This document shows positions 1 through 6,618 of a DNA stretch of 17,115 bases, in pieces. Both the position numbers and the translations under genes were made by a program. The notes beneath the pieces were generated by a model. The model saw only the letters and a list, made by a program, of their open reading frames with translations. It ran no database searches and was not told where the DNA came from. This DNA is from Pseudomonadota bacterium (GTDB lineage: Bacteria; Pseudomonadota; Gammaproteobacteria; Xanthomonadales; Xanthomonadaceae), in assembly GCA_019348095.1 (NCBI GenBank), contig JAHWKC010000011.1, positions 1 through 17,115 on the forward strand, in the 5' to 3' direction. Position 1 is the stretch's first letter; each line of letters opens with the position of its first letter.

Positions 1-494
<494 letters not shown>

Positions 495-505
495 TCGAGA
501 AGCGC

Positions 506-541
506 GGGAGAAAGGTCCGGGTGGCACCGGGCCTTTCTCCC
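506..541. terminator. Long hairpin between convergent protease and serine hydrolase genes
   Basis: Arms at 506-520 and 527-541 pair over 15 bp with one G-T wobble, around a 6-base loop. It begins 11 bases after the protease stop codon and lies between two convergent genes. There is no clear T-tract on either side, so it may act as an intrinsic terminator of reduced strength, in either direction, or as a 3'-end stabiliser. The stem is seen directly; the function is inferred. Confidence 0.65.
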
Positions 542-619
542 ATTGCCGGTTGCCATTGCGTGCTCACCCAGACGCCAATTGGCAACCGCCTCCGCGGGCC
601 CGCCACGGCCAGGCCCGGC

Positions 620-1759
620 TCACGATTCCAGCGCCGCAAGCACGCGTGTCACCACGCCCTCCAGGTCGGGCGTCCAGCGCAGCACCACGACGAGGTCGTG
701 CTCGCGATCGATGTAGACGTAGTTGCCGCCGAAGCCGGCGCCCCAGAACGCCGATTCGGGCGCGGCGGGGATCGCCTCGCGCCCGGTGTTGAGCCACCAC
801 AGATAGCCGTAGTCCGGTTTCACCGGCGAGGGTTGGGTGGCCTTTTCGATCCAGTCCGCCGACAGCAGCCGCCGCTCGCCCCATTGGCCGTTGCGCAGCA
901 TCAGCAGACCGAAGCGCGCGTGATCGGCGGTGCTGATGAACATGCCGCCGCCGAAGTGGCCGCCGCCGGACACCGACTGCATCTGCAGGCCATCCAGGGT
1001 GACCCAGGAATTCTCGTAGCCATGCCAGCGCCACGTGGTCGAGGCACCGATCGGGTCCATGATGCGGGTCTTCAGCACGCGCGGCAGCGGTTCGCGCAGC
1101 ACCTCCAGCAGGCCGAACGCCAGCAGGTTGATGCGCACGTCGTTGTACTTGTAGCGCGTACCCGGCGCGTGCAACGGGCGCTGCGACGGGTCGTCGCCTT
1201 CAGGCCGGTCGGCCCAGTCGTGCACCTCCCACAGCTCCCCGCTCCAGTCGGAGGTCTGGTGCAGCAGGTGCGTCCAGGTGATCGCGGCGTTGTGCTCGCC
1301 CTCAAACCACGGCCCGGGCACGTAGCCCGCCACCGCATCGTCGACCGAGTCGATCAGTCCGTCCTGCACCGCCAGTCCCGCCACGGTCGACAGATAGCTC
1401 TTGACCACGCTGAAGGTCATGTCGACGCGATCGGTGTCGCCCCACTCGGCCACGATGCGGCCGCCGCGCAGGATCATGCCGCTGGCCTGCGCGCGGGGGA
1501 TGACCGGGCCGAGGATGCGGTAGTCCGGCTCGCTGCGGCCGAAGGACTGCTGCAGCACCTCGCGCAGGTCAGCCGGCTCCACCTTGGCCTTGCTCTTCGC
1601 GTACTCGATCGCCGCGGCCAGGGCGGCCGCGTCGAAGCCCGCCGCGGCAGGTGCCTGTCGCTCCCACTCATGCGGTGGCGGGACGTAGTCGGCAGCGAGC
1701 GCCGGCGTGCACAGCAGCAGGGCCGCGGCGGCAAGGACGGCATGTAGGAAGCGAGGCAT
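620..1759 (-). CDS. Exported beta-lactamase-fold serine hydrolase
   Basis: The product is a 379-residue member of the beta-lactamase/class C esterase-like superfamily (Pfam Beta-lactamase). Residues 1-22 form a signal peptide with an AAALLL core and a likely cleavage after ALA, so the enzyme should be periplasmic or secreted. The SxxK nucleophile motif is S117-V-V-K120, the second-motif Tyr lies in YKYND (203-207), and the third motif is WGAGFGGN (339-346). These are the catalytic elements of DD-peptidases, esterases and class C beta-lactamases. I chose ATG 1759 over the longer start at 1792 because GGAG lies 9 bases upstream and the signal peptide begins exactly there. The gene is convergent with the protease and divergent from the PA2169-family gene. 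True beta-lactamase activity is not implied; an esterase, amidase or D-peptidase is as likely. A second family member begins at the right edge of the window. Confidence 0.9.
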   Translation of the reverse strand: MPRFLHAVLAAAALLLCTPALAADYVPPPHEWERQAPAAAGFDAAALAAAIEYAKSKAKVEPADLREVLQQSFGRSEPDYRILGPVIPRAQASGMILRGGRIVAEWGDTDRVDMTFSVVKSYLSTVAGLAVQDGLIDSVDDAVAGYVPGPWFEGEHNAAITWTHLLHQTSDWSGELWEVHDWADRPEGDDPSQRPLHAPGTRYKYNDVRINLLAFGLLEVLREPLPRVLKTRIMDPIGASTTWRWHGYENSWVTLDGLQMQSVSGGGHFGGGMFISTADHARFGLLMLRNGQWGERRLLSADWIEKATQPSPVKPDYGYLWWLNTGREAIPAAPESAFWGAGFGGNYVYIDREHDLVVVLRWTPDLEGVVTRVLAALES

Positions 1760-1974
1760 CGAATGGCTCTCCGGTTGGGTTGTGCGCAGCATAGCCGGAG
1801 CGCTGCGATGGACGCCGCACAGGCGTTGCCGGGTTTTCGGTTTCCGTGCCTGCGCGACGCACGGCGAGGTACATCAGACATTCATGGAATCAGGGCGAAA
1901 CCACGCCCGCATAACGGTGATCCTGCGAGGCTGGTGTCGTTCCAATGAACGTCCACCCGGTGCCTGCGCGCTTC

Positions 1975-1984
1975 CGCTCGAGCG
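1975..1984. promoter_or_regulatory. Palindrome upstream of the PA2169-family gene, possible operator
   Basis: CGCTCGAGCG is a perfect 10-bp palindrome 34 bases before the start codon, in the roughly 260-bp divergent region between the serine hydrolase and the PA2169-family gene. It could be an operator half-site pair, but a palindrome this short can occur by chance in GC-rich DNA. No confident -35/-10 pair was recognised nearby. Confidence 0.2.
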
Positions 1985-2018
1985 AGCGAGCAGGGCAGGC
2001 CTGACCCCAGGAGAACCC

Positions 2019-2486
2019 ATGAGCACCCAGAATATCCGCGACGAAAAAATCGAGACCATCAACGAGCTGCTTGCCGTGACCCGCGACAGCGCCGAGTTCT
2101 ACGAGGACGCCTCCACCAAGGCCCGCAACCCGCAGTTGCAGTCGCTGTTCAAGGACATGGCGCAGTCCAAGAACAGCCTGGTCGGCGCGATGTCGCGCGA
2201 AGTCAAGGCCGAGGGCGCCACCCCCGACACCGACGGCACCTTCCGCGGCACGTTGCACCGTATGTACGGCGACGTGCGCGGCAAGATGGGAAGCGACGAC
2301 TACGGTTACGTGGCGCAACTGGAGGAGTCGGAGGACCGCATGCTGCACGCTTTCAACGAGGTGCTGGAGGACAAGGACGCGCCAGTGGCGGTCAAGGACG
2401 CCGTGCGCTCGTTCCTCCCGACCGTCAAGCAGCAGCACGACACCATGCGTGATCGCAAATGGGCAATGGATGCCACCAAACACTGA
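2019..2486 (+). CDS. PA2169 family four-helix-bundle protein (DUF2383)
   Basis: The product is a 155-residue soluble protein resembling the PA2169/DUF2383 family, a ferritin-like four-helix bundle of unknown role often found with stress genes. There is no signal peptide. The sequence is rich in Glu, Lys and Asp, with amphipathic helices at about 7-33, 38-66, 94-118 and 122-145. Residues that could line a bundle include E27, E103, E105, H110 and H140, but I cannot show that metal is bound. ATG 2019 was chosen because AGGAG ends 5 bases upstream and the family-like sequence begins there; the much longer open frame upstream is out of character and is rejected. A perfect 10-bp palindrome at 1975-1984 sits in the divergent promoter region shared with the serine hydrolase. 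A terminator-like hairpin lies about 110 bases downstream, so the gene is probably monocistronic. Confidence 0.85.
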   Translation: MSTQNIRDEKIETINELLAVTRDSAEFYEDASTKARNPQLQSLFKDMAQSKNSLVGAMSREVKAEGATPDTDGTFRGTLHRMYGDVRGKMGSDDYGYVAQLEESEDRMLHAFNEVLEDKDAPVAVKDAVRSFLPTVKQQHDTMRDRKWAMDATKH

Positions 2487-2910
2487 TAGGCAAAGGCGAA
2501 GAAGCAGGCAGGTGATGCAACGCCGGTCGGGGCCTCCCCTGGACTTGCGTGGTGACCGGCGGAGGCGCCGGAGCGGCGGCGCACGATCACCGTGGCACGC
2601 TCTAGCGTGCGTTTCATGTCCGGCGCCAGGTCGTAAGCGACATCGCCGGGGAGGGCGCGCCGCTATCGGTTCGCGCAGTTGGGATCGGCAGCGGGATGGC
2701 AGGCACGCATTGGTTCATCCTGCTGGACGGCCGCTCGCCGGACCATTCTGGCGAGGGCCGCATGCGGCTCCTGGACGGCGGCCCGCTGTTCTGTCTGTGC
2801 CTTGAACGCGCGGAGCCGGGACCCGATGTGTCATTGTGCGGCGCTCCTCCGCGCGTAGTTCATTGCGCGCTGGACGGCCGACCAAAGCGGCGCAACGGGA
2901 CAGGCGGGTC
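2487..2910. other. 424-bp gap between the PA2169-family and yehS-like genes
   Basis: I see no convincing gene here. Open frames exist (for example 2696-2914 on +), but they have no ribosome site and no family resemblance. The gap holds a terminator-like hairpin at 2595-2610, a second strong hairpin at 2734-2755 (9-bp arms with one wobble and a CCAT loop), and a rough direct repeat: GCTGGACGGCCG occurs at 2722-2733 and again at 2869-2880, each preceded by GTTCAT at a similar distance. It may hold the promoter and leader of the downstream gene, or a decayed gene or repeat. Confidence 0.4.
2595..2614 (+). terminator. Terminator-like hairpin downstream of the PA2169-family gene
   Basis: GCACGC (2595-2600) pairs with GCGTGC (2605-2610) around TCTA, followed by GTTT. 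The stem is only 6 bp and the T-run is short, so this is a modest candidate for an intrinsic terminator of the gene ending at 2486. Confidence 0.4.
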
Positions 2911-3381
2911 ATGATCAACAACGACGTACTGCGCAGCATCCGCTACATGCTCGATCTGAGCGACGGCAAGGTGGTGGAGATCATCCATCTGGCCGATGCG
3001 GATTTCCCGGTCGGGAAGGCCGACGTGCAGGGCTTCCTCAGGAAAGACGACGAGGCCGACTACCTCGAGTGCAGCGACCGGGTGCTGGCCCACTTCCTTG
3101 ACGGGCTGGTGATCCACTGCCGCGGCCGGGATGACAGCCGGCCGCCGCGGCCGGTGGAAAAGCGCGTCACCAACAACGTGGTGCTGAAGAAGCTCCGGGT
3201 CGCATTCGAGCTGAAGGACGTCGACATGCACCAGGCGTTCGCGGACGCCGGTTTCCCGATCTCCAAACCGGAACTGACCGCGCTGTTCCGCCAGCCGGGG
3301 CACAAGAACTTTCGCCTATGCGGCGACCAGCTGCTGCGCAATTTCCTCAAGGGGCTCACGCTGCGTGTGCGGGGGCAGTAG
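2911..3381 (+). CDS. yehS: DUF1456 family protein, YehS-like
   Basis: The product is a 156-residue cytoplasmic protein built from two tandem DUF1456 repeats, the arrangement of E. coli YehS. Repeat one spans residues 2-72 (starts NNDVLRSIRY, ends HFLDGLVIHCRG); repeat two spans about 88-155 (starts NNVVLKKLRV, ends NFLKGLTLRVRG). A short proline- and arginine-rich linker joins them. The shared pattern NN-x-VL, a GFP/DFP step, an LF/FL-R segment and a terminal FL-x-GL shows internal duplication. The biochemical function of YehS is not established. ATG 2911 is the first start that fits the repeat boundary; the ribosome site is weak (a purine-rich GGGACAGGCGGG stretch upstream). No partner gene is evident: the metallopeptidase downstream has its own ribosome site after a 205-bp gap. 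Confidence 0.88.
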   Translation: MINNDVLRSIRYMLDLSDGKVVEIIHLADADFPVGKADVQGFLRKDDEADYLECSDRVLAHFLDGLVIHCRGRDDSRPPRPVEKRVTNNVVLKKLRVAFELKDVDMHQAFADAGFPISKPELTALFRQPGHKNFRLCGDQLLRNFLKGLTLRVRGQ

Positions 3382-3586
3382 AAGCGGCGATTGGCAGCCC
3401 CGATGCCGAGCCCATCCGGGCTTCCTCCAGTCGAGTCCGATCATGCCCTGACGGAACGACGTGCCGGCATACGCAGACGCAGTAGGACGACCGGACTGTG
3501 GTCGGTGATCCGCGCCGCGCCGCCGGGCACCGCGGCATCACGTTGATCCTGGCTATGCTCGCCGTGATCCCGGACAGGAGCGGCCG

Positions 3587-4456
3587 ATGAAATGGCGGCG
3601 CGCGCGGCGCAGCAGCAACGTGGAGGATCGACGCGGCGCCCGCCCGGGCGGACTCGGCGGCGGCATCGGCCGGTTGGGCCTGGGCGGGGTGATCGCGGTG
3701 CTCGCCATCGGCCTGCTGCTGGGCCGGAGCCCGATGGAGATGCTTGGCCTGGTGGGCCAGCTCGATGGCGGTCAGCAGGCCGGCGCGCCTGCGGCGGGTC
3801 CCGGCGAGGACGACGAGTCCCGTCGTTTCGTCGAGGCGATCCTGGGTGAGACCGAGGACGTGTGGGCGGCCCATTTCGCCGCCAGCGGAAACCGCTACCA
3901 GCCGCCGGTGCTGGTGCTGTTCACCGGAAGGGTGACCTCCGCCTGTGGCAGCGCCACCGCCGCGGTCGGCCCGTTCTACTGTCCGGAAGACCGGCAGGTG
4001 TATATCGACCTGAGCTTCTTCCAGGAGATGCAGCGCAGCCTCGGTGGCGGCGGCGATTTCGCCGAGGCGTACGTCATCGCGCATGAAGTGGGGCACCACG
4101 TGCAGCACCTCACCGGCGCTACCCGCCTGGTGGGCCAGGCGCGGGCCAGCGGCCGGGACGTGGCGGGCGCCGACGGGCTGCTGGTCCGGCAGGAGCTCCA
4201 GGCAGACTGCTACGCCGGCGTGTGGGCCCACGCCGCGCAGCAGCGCCACGGCTGGCTGGAGCCTGGCGACATCGAGGAGGCGTTGGCCACCGCCAGCGCG
4301 ATTGGTGACGATCACCTGCAGCGCGAAGCGCAGGGCACCGTGGTGCCCGACTCTTTCACCCATGGCACCGCTGCGCAGCGAACCCGCTGGTTCCGTAGCG
4401 GGTACGAGCATGGCGATCCTGGCCGCTGCGACACCTTCGCCGCGGACCGGCTGTAG
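3587..4456 (+). CDS. ypfJ: YpfJ-type membrane-anchored zinc metallopeptidase
   Basis: The product is a 289-residue member of the YpfJ/KPN_02809 neutral zinc metallopeptidase family (Pfam Zn_peptidase). A basic N-terminus with glycine-rich repeats is followed by one transmembrane helix at about 30-46 and a glycine-rich linker, then the extracytoplasmic catalytic domain from about residue 74. The zinc site HEVGHH is at 166-171, with further family residues in ELQADCYAG (E203, D207). Family-typical elements CGSA (from C120) and FYCP (C132) are present, and these cysteines may pair. Length is typical. ATG 3587 is supported by GGAG 6 bases upstream. Protease activity is predicted from the motif; no physiological substrate is known for the family. 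The gene is convergent with the DUF4242 gene, with a hairpin between them. Confidence 0.93.
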   Translation: MKWRRARRSSNVEDRRGARPGGLGGGIGRLGLGGVIAVLAIGLLLGRSPMEMLGLVGQLDGGQQAGAPAAGPGEDDESRRFVEAILGETEDVWAAHFAASGNRYQPPVLVLFTGRVTSACGSATAAVGPFYCPEDRQVYIDLSFFQEMQRSLGGGGDFAEAYVIAHEVGHHVQHLTGATRLVGQARASGRDVAGADGLLVRQELQADCYAGVWAHAAQQRHGWLEPGDIEEALATASAIGDDHLQREAQGTVVPDSFTHGTAAQRTRWFRSGYEHGDPGRCDTFAADRL

Positions 4457-4490
4457 CGCCGCAATATCCGGTATGGGCGGAGGAGGGCGA

Positions 4491-4513
4491 GCAGGGCGTA
4501 CGGCTTGCCCTGC
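4491..4513. terminator. Hairpin between convergent ypfJ-like and DUF4242 genes
   Basis: GCAGGGC (4491-4497) pairs perfectly with GCCCTGC (4507-4513) around a 9-base loop, within the 63-bp gap between two convergent stop codons. There is no T-tract. It is a plausible bidirectional 3'-end structure. Confidence 0.45.
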
Positions 4514-4519
4514 CGCGGC

Positions 4520-4792
4520 TCAGGCCGAATAGCCGGGCCCGATGATCGCCGCCACCGGCGTGATCCGGTTGGCAGGAAAGCCGGACTGCTGCGCGTGCTG
4601 CTGGATCAGCTGCTCGCTGGGTGCGTCGTAGATGCAGTAGATCCGGTCGCCGGCGACGTAGCTGTGTCGCCACTGGATCTCCGGGCCGAGGGTTTCCAGC
4701 ACCGCGTTGGATTTCTGGGTCGCCTGCCGCAGGTCCTGCGGCGTCATCGCGGACGCGCCGGGGATATCTCTCTCAATGACGAACTGTGGCAT
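4520..4792 (-). CDS. DUF4242 domain small protein
   Basis: The product is a 90-residue protein resembling the DUF4242 family, small ferredoxin-like alpha/beta proteins of which some members are annotated as nickel-binding. It begins MPQFVIERDIPGA, a typical opening beta-strand, and contains a WRHSYVAGD segment (41-49) followed by IYCIYDAPSEQLIQQHA (51-67), the central signature of the family. H43, C53 and H66 are candidate ligands, but metal binding is not shown by the sequence. There is no signal peptide. ATG 4792 is supported by GGAG 7 bases upstream. The gene lies 66 bases after the hemerythrin gene on the same strand and may be the last gene of a minus-strand operon. Function is unknown. 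Confidence 0.85.
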   Translation of the reverse strand: MPQFVIERDIPGASAMTPQDLRQATQKSNAVLETLGPEIQWRHSYVAGDRIYCIYDAPSEQLIQQHAQQSGFPANRITPVAAIIGPGYSA

Positions 4793-4858
4793 GGCGCGTC
4801 TCCGCTCGGAGCGGTTATACCGGCACGTGCTTTCGGCCCGGCCGGAAGGGGTGGGCGG

Positions 4859-5383
4859 CTAGCCGGGCGAGGAGGGCGAACGCAGCATCGATGCAGCCGC
4901 GGTCTTGACCTTGGCGTGCATGCTGATCGCATCCGCGGCCGAGGAGTCCTTCCATTGTTCGTAGTCATCGTCCAGTTCGGCCAGTTCGGCGGCACTGAAC
5001 GATTGGCGGATGGCGTCGAACATCGCGGTCTCCTCTTCCTTGGCATGGTGCTCGATCATCTCGCCGAACACCTTGACCGACCCGGCGAACTGGCGCGAGT
5101 CGACGTCCGCGGCGTGGATGTCGGGCAGCACCGTCAGCTCGACCGCGCGGTGTTCCTGCATCGCTTCGGCGTGCAGCAGCAGCTGCTCGTGGTCGGCGCG
5201 ATCGGCGAAGGCCGGGTAGAAGACCTTTTCCTCCCATTTTGCGTGCGGGATCAGCGCTGCCTCGATCTTGTGCAGCAGGTCCTCGCGCGTGTCGGTGTCG
5301 TCATCGGCGGTGGCGTTGATCTGCTTGAACAGGCTGCGGAGCTCGTCGTGCTCTTGCTTCAGGGTAGTCAGGATGTCGCGCAT
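4859..5383 (-). CDS. Hemerythrin HHE-domain protein
   Basis: The product is a 174-residue cytoplasmic protein with an N-terminal hemerythrin-like domain that should bind a non-heme di-iron centre. Visible ligand candidates in order are H12 (LKQEHDEL), H47 and E51/E52 (IPHAKWEEKVFYP), H78 (MQEHRAVE), and H112/H113 with E117 (IEHHAKEEE), the expected helix-by-helix pattern. The last ~45 residues are a charged, alanine-rich tail of unknown role. Proteins of this class serve in oxygen or nitric oxide sensing, iron handling or oxidative-stress protection; which applies here cannot be decided. ATG 5383 has a purine-rich TAGGACCGGA stretch upstream. It follows the cupin gene by 74 bases and precedes the DUF4242 gene by 66 bases, so co-transcription is plausible. 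Confidence 0.92.
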   Translation of the reverse strand: MRDILTTLKQEHDELRSLFKQINATADDDTDTREDLLHKIEAALIPHAKWEEKVFYPAFADRADHEQLLLHAEAMQEHRAVELTVLPDIHAADVDSRQFAGSVKVFGEMIEHHAKEEETAMFDAIRQSFSAAELAELDDDYEQWKDSSAADAISMHAKVKTAAASMLRSPSSPG

Positions 5384-5457
5384 GGTCCGGTCCTATCGTG
5401 GGCGGACCGACATTGCACGCCCGGTGCTGTCGTTCGGCCGTGAAACGCGCCAGCGCT

Positions 5458-5802
5458 CTACTCCTCGACCACTGCGATGTCCCAGGCCGCATCGCCGTAG
5501 GTGTAGAGCAGGCAGGGCTGCTCGGAGACGCAGGTATTGCCGTGTTCGGCGGCGGCGGGGACGTACCAGTGGGTGCCCGCCTCCATCTCCGCCGGCTCGA
5601 CCTTGCCGGCGTAGGGATTGCTCAGCCGGCCTTCCAGGACGATGCCGTTGTACGGACTGGAGTGGGTATGCAACGGCGCGGACGCCCCCGGCTCGAAGCG
5701 CACGAACTTGCCGTGGCGCCCGCTCTGCCAGTCGCCGTAGGCCGGGGCGAATGCCACCCCCGGTATCATCTGCGTCCACTCCAGGTCGCGGCGGGTGAGC
5801 AT
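5458..5802 (-). CDS. DUF4437-type cupin, possibly the displaced C-terminal half of a fusion protein
   Basis: The product as called is 114 residues with a single cupin (DUF4437-like) barrel. It begins LTRRDLEWTQMIPG, then FAPAYGDW, the metal-site motif HTH (H45, H47), GIVLEGRL, and a second cupin motif ending AAAEHGN (H87), followed by CLLYTYGDAAWDI. Cysteines 91 and 97 are present. To my knowledge, related DUF4437 proteins usually carry a signal peptide, which this frame lacks. The only early start, ATG 5802, has no recognisable ribosome site and lies inside the end of the upstream DUF4440 gene, overlapping it by 37 bases. Removing one unit of the 8-bp repeat at 5799-5820 makes the two genes one frame. 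It is therefore either a translationally coupled cupin or half of a frameshifted exported protein. The cupin identity is solid; the start is not. Confidence 0.75.
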   Translation of the reverse strand: MLTRRDLEWTQMIPGVAFAPAYGDWQSGRHGKFVRFEPGASAPLHTHSSPYNGIVLEGRLSNPYAGKVEPAEMEAGTHWYVPAAAEHGNTCVSEQPCLLYTYGDAAWDIAVVEE

Positions 5803-6281
5803 CGCCGCATCGCCGCATCGGTGGGCGCTGCAGGCGCTGGCGTGTTGGTGTTGAAGATGTCGCGATGCAGCTTCCACTCGCCGTTCTCCAGCGTCCAGAT
5901 CACCACGTACTTGCCCCGGTCGATCACCTGCTCGCCAGCACCGTGCAGCGTGTAGCGGCCGACTTCGGTGGCGCGATCGCCATGGGTGTCCAGCTCCAGC
6001 GTTTCCAGTTCGACCCTCTCGATCCCTGCCTCGAATGCCGCCCGCCAATACGCGGCGATCGCCTGATGGCCGGCGATGGCGTCGCTCCCGGTTGGCAGGA
6101 CCTGCCCCTCGCGGCTGTAGAGGCTGGCCATGCCGTCGGGGTCGGTGCGGGCGAAGGTCGCCTCGAAGTTCCGGTTGGCGGCTTCGATTGCGGCGTGGGC
6201 GTTGGTGTCTGCGCGGCTATCGTCATGCGCCAGGACCAGCGGCGAAACAGCGATGAGGAGCAGAAGCAGCGGAAGTCTCAT
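5766..6281 (-). CDS. Exported DUF4440/SnoaL-like protein, C-terminus probably frameshifted
   Basis: The product as called is 171 residues. Residues 1-18 form a signal peptide (MRLPLLLLLIAVSPLVLA) with cleavage likely after VLA. Residues ~28-145 are an NTF2-like DUF4440/SgcJ-type domain: AIEAANRNFEATFARTD, MASLYSREGQVLPTGSD, AIAAYWRAAF, and the closing strand pair VIWTLENGEWKLHRDIFNTN (W129, W136, H139). Such domains serve as small-molecule enzymes or binding modules; no substrate can be named. After APAAPTDAAM (about residue 158) the remaining sequence is unlike the family, because the frame shifts at an 8-bp tandem repeat and ends at 5766. If one repeat unit is removed, the protein continues into the DUF4437 cupin to give 271 residues. 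It is the first gene of a possible minus-strand operon with the hemerythrin and DUF4242 genes. Confidence 0.82.
   Translation of the reverse strand: MRLPLLLLLIAVSPLVLAHDDSRADTNAHAAIEAANRNFEATFARTDPDGMASLYSREGQVLPTGSDAIAGHQAIAAYWRAAFEAGIERVELETLELDTHGDRATEVGRYTLHGAGEQVIDRGKYVVIWTLENGEWKLHRDIFNTNTPAPAAPTDAAMRRCSPAATWSGRR
5799..5820. repeat. 8-bp tandem repeat (2.75 copies) at the DUF4440/cupin junction
   Basis: The unit GCATCGCC occurs twice in tandem (5799-5806, 5807-5814) followed by a partial third copy GCATCG (5815-5820). It lies in coding sequence where the DUF4440 frame is lost and the cupin frame begins. Because 8 is not a multiple of 3, gain or loss of one unit changes the reading frame. 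This is a classic replication-slippage configuration, though short. Confidence 0.85.
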
Positions 6282-6618
6282 GGCGGCGCTCGATCCTGAA
6301 TTGGATGTGAAAAGCCGTTGTATTGCCCGTCATGTGAAGCCTTAGTCAAGCCCGCCACGGCCCAGCAAAAGCCGGCCAGACGCAGGCATTCCGGCCGTCG
6401 GCCAACCCCTGCGGGGACAGCGCGGCTTCCGTAGAGCCGAGCTTGCTCGGCTTCGCGCCAACACCAAACGTCCGTTGCGGCGCGGCGGCGACGCAAACCG
6501 ATAGCGCCGCCCTTGCGCTTCCAGGCTGCGTCCTTCCGGCCACGACCGTGTCCTGCCATCGCCCCACATTGCGTTGCCCACCGCTGAGGCCCGATCCGGG
6601 CCGGCCTGGAGCATGGCG
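6282..6618. other. Divergent intergenic region with a REP
   Basis: This 337-bp region separates the minus-strand DUF4440 gene from the plus-strand PLP enzyme gene. No gene is supported. It contains a GTAG-type REP (6431-6452), a small CCCC/GGGG hairpin (6406-6416), and, on the minus strand, a good -35-like TTGACT (6344-6349) without a convincing -10 at normal spacing. Open frames crossing it on either strand lack ribosome sites and family resemblance. Confidence 0.5.
6431..6452 (+). repeat. GTAG-type REP palindrome
   Basis: This 22-bp element begins GTAG and contains a perfect 8-bp stem, AGCCGAGC (6435-6442) with GCTCGGCT (6445-6452), separated by TT. Identical copies lie at 16595-16616 and 16710-16731. 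The layout (GTAG terminus plus palindrome) matches the GTAG REPs described in Stenotrophomonas and relatives, which are thought to be spread by RAYT transposases acting in trans. Confidence 0.85.

Noticed and set aside
1890-1921. GGAAT ... CATAA arrangement resembling a sigma-factor promoter before the PA2169-family gene
   Set aside because: The boxes match no consensus well enough, and spacing cannot be validated by eye.
1707-2018. Upstream extension of the PA2169-family gene
   Set aside because: It would overlap the divergent serine hydrolase start and lacks family sequence; ATG 2019 has a good ribosome site.
2696-2914. Small open frame (72 codons) in the gap before the yehS-like gene
   Set aside because: It contains a strong hairpin and repeat, has no ribosome site, and resembles no family I know; cannot be supported as a gene.
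3356-4411. 351-codon minus-strand open frame
   Set aside because: Antisense to the YpfJ-type metallopeptidase, which has HEVGHH and a proper start.
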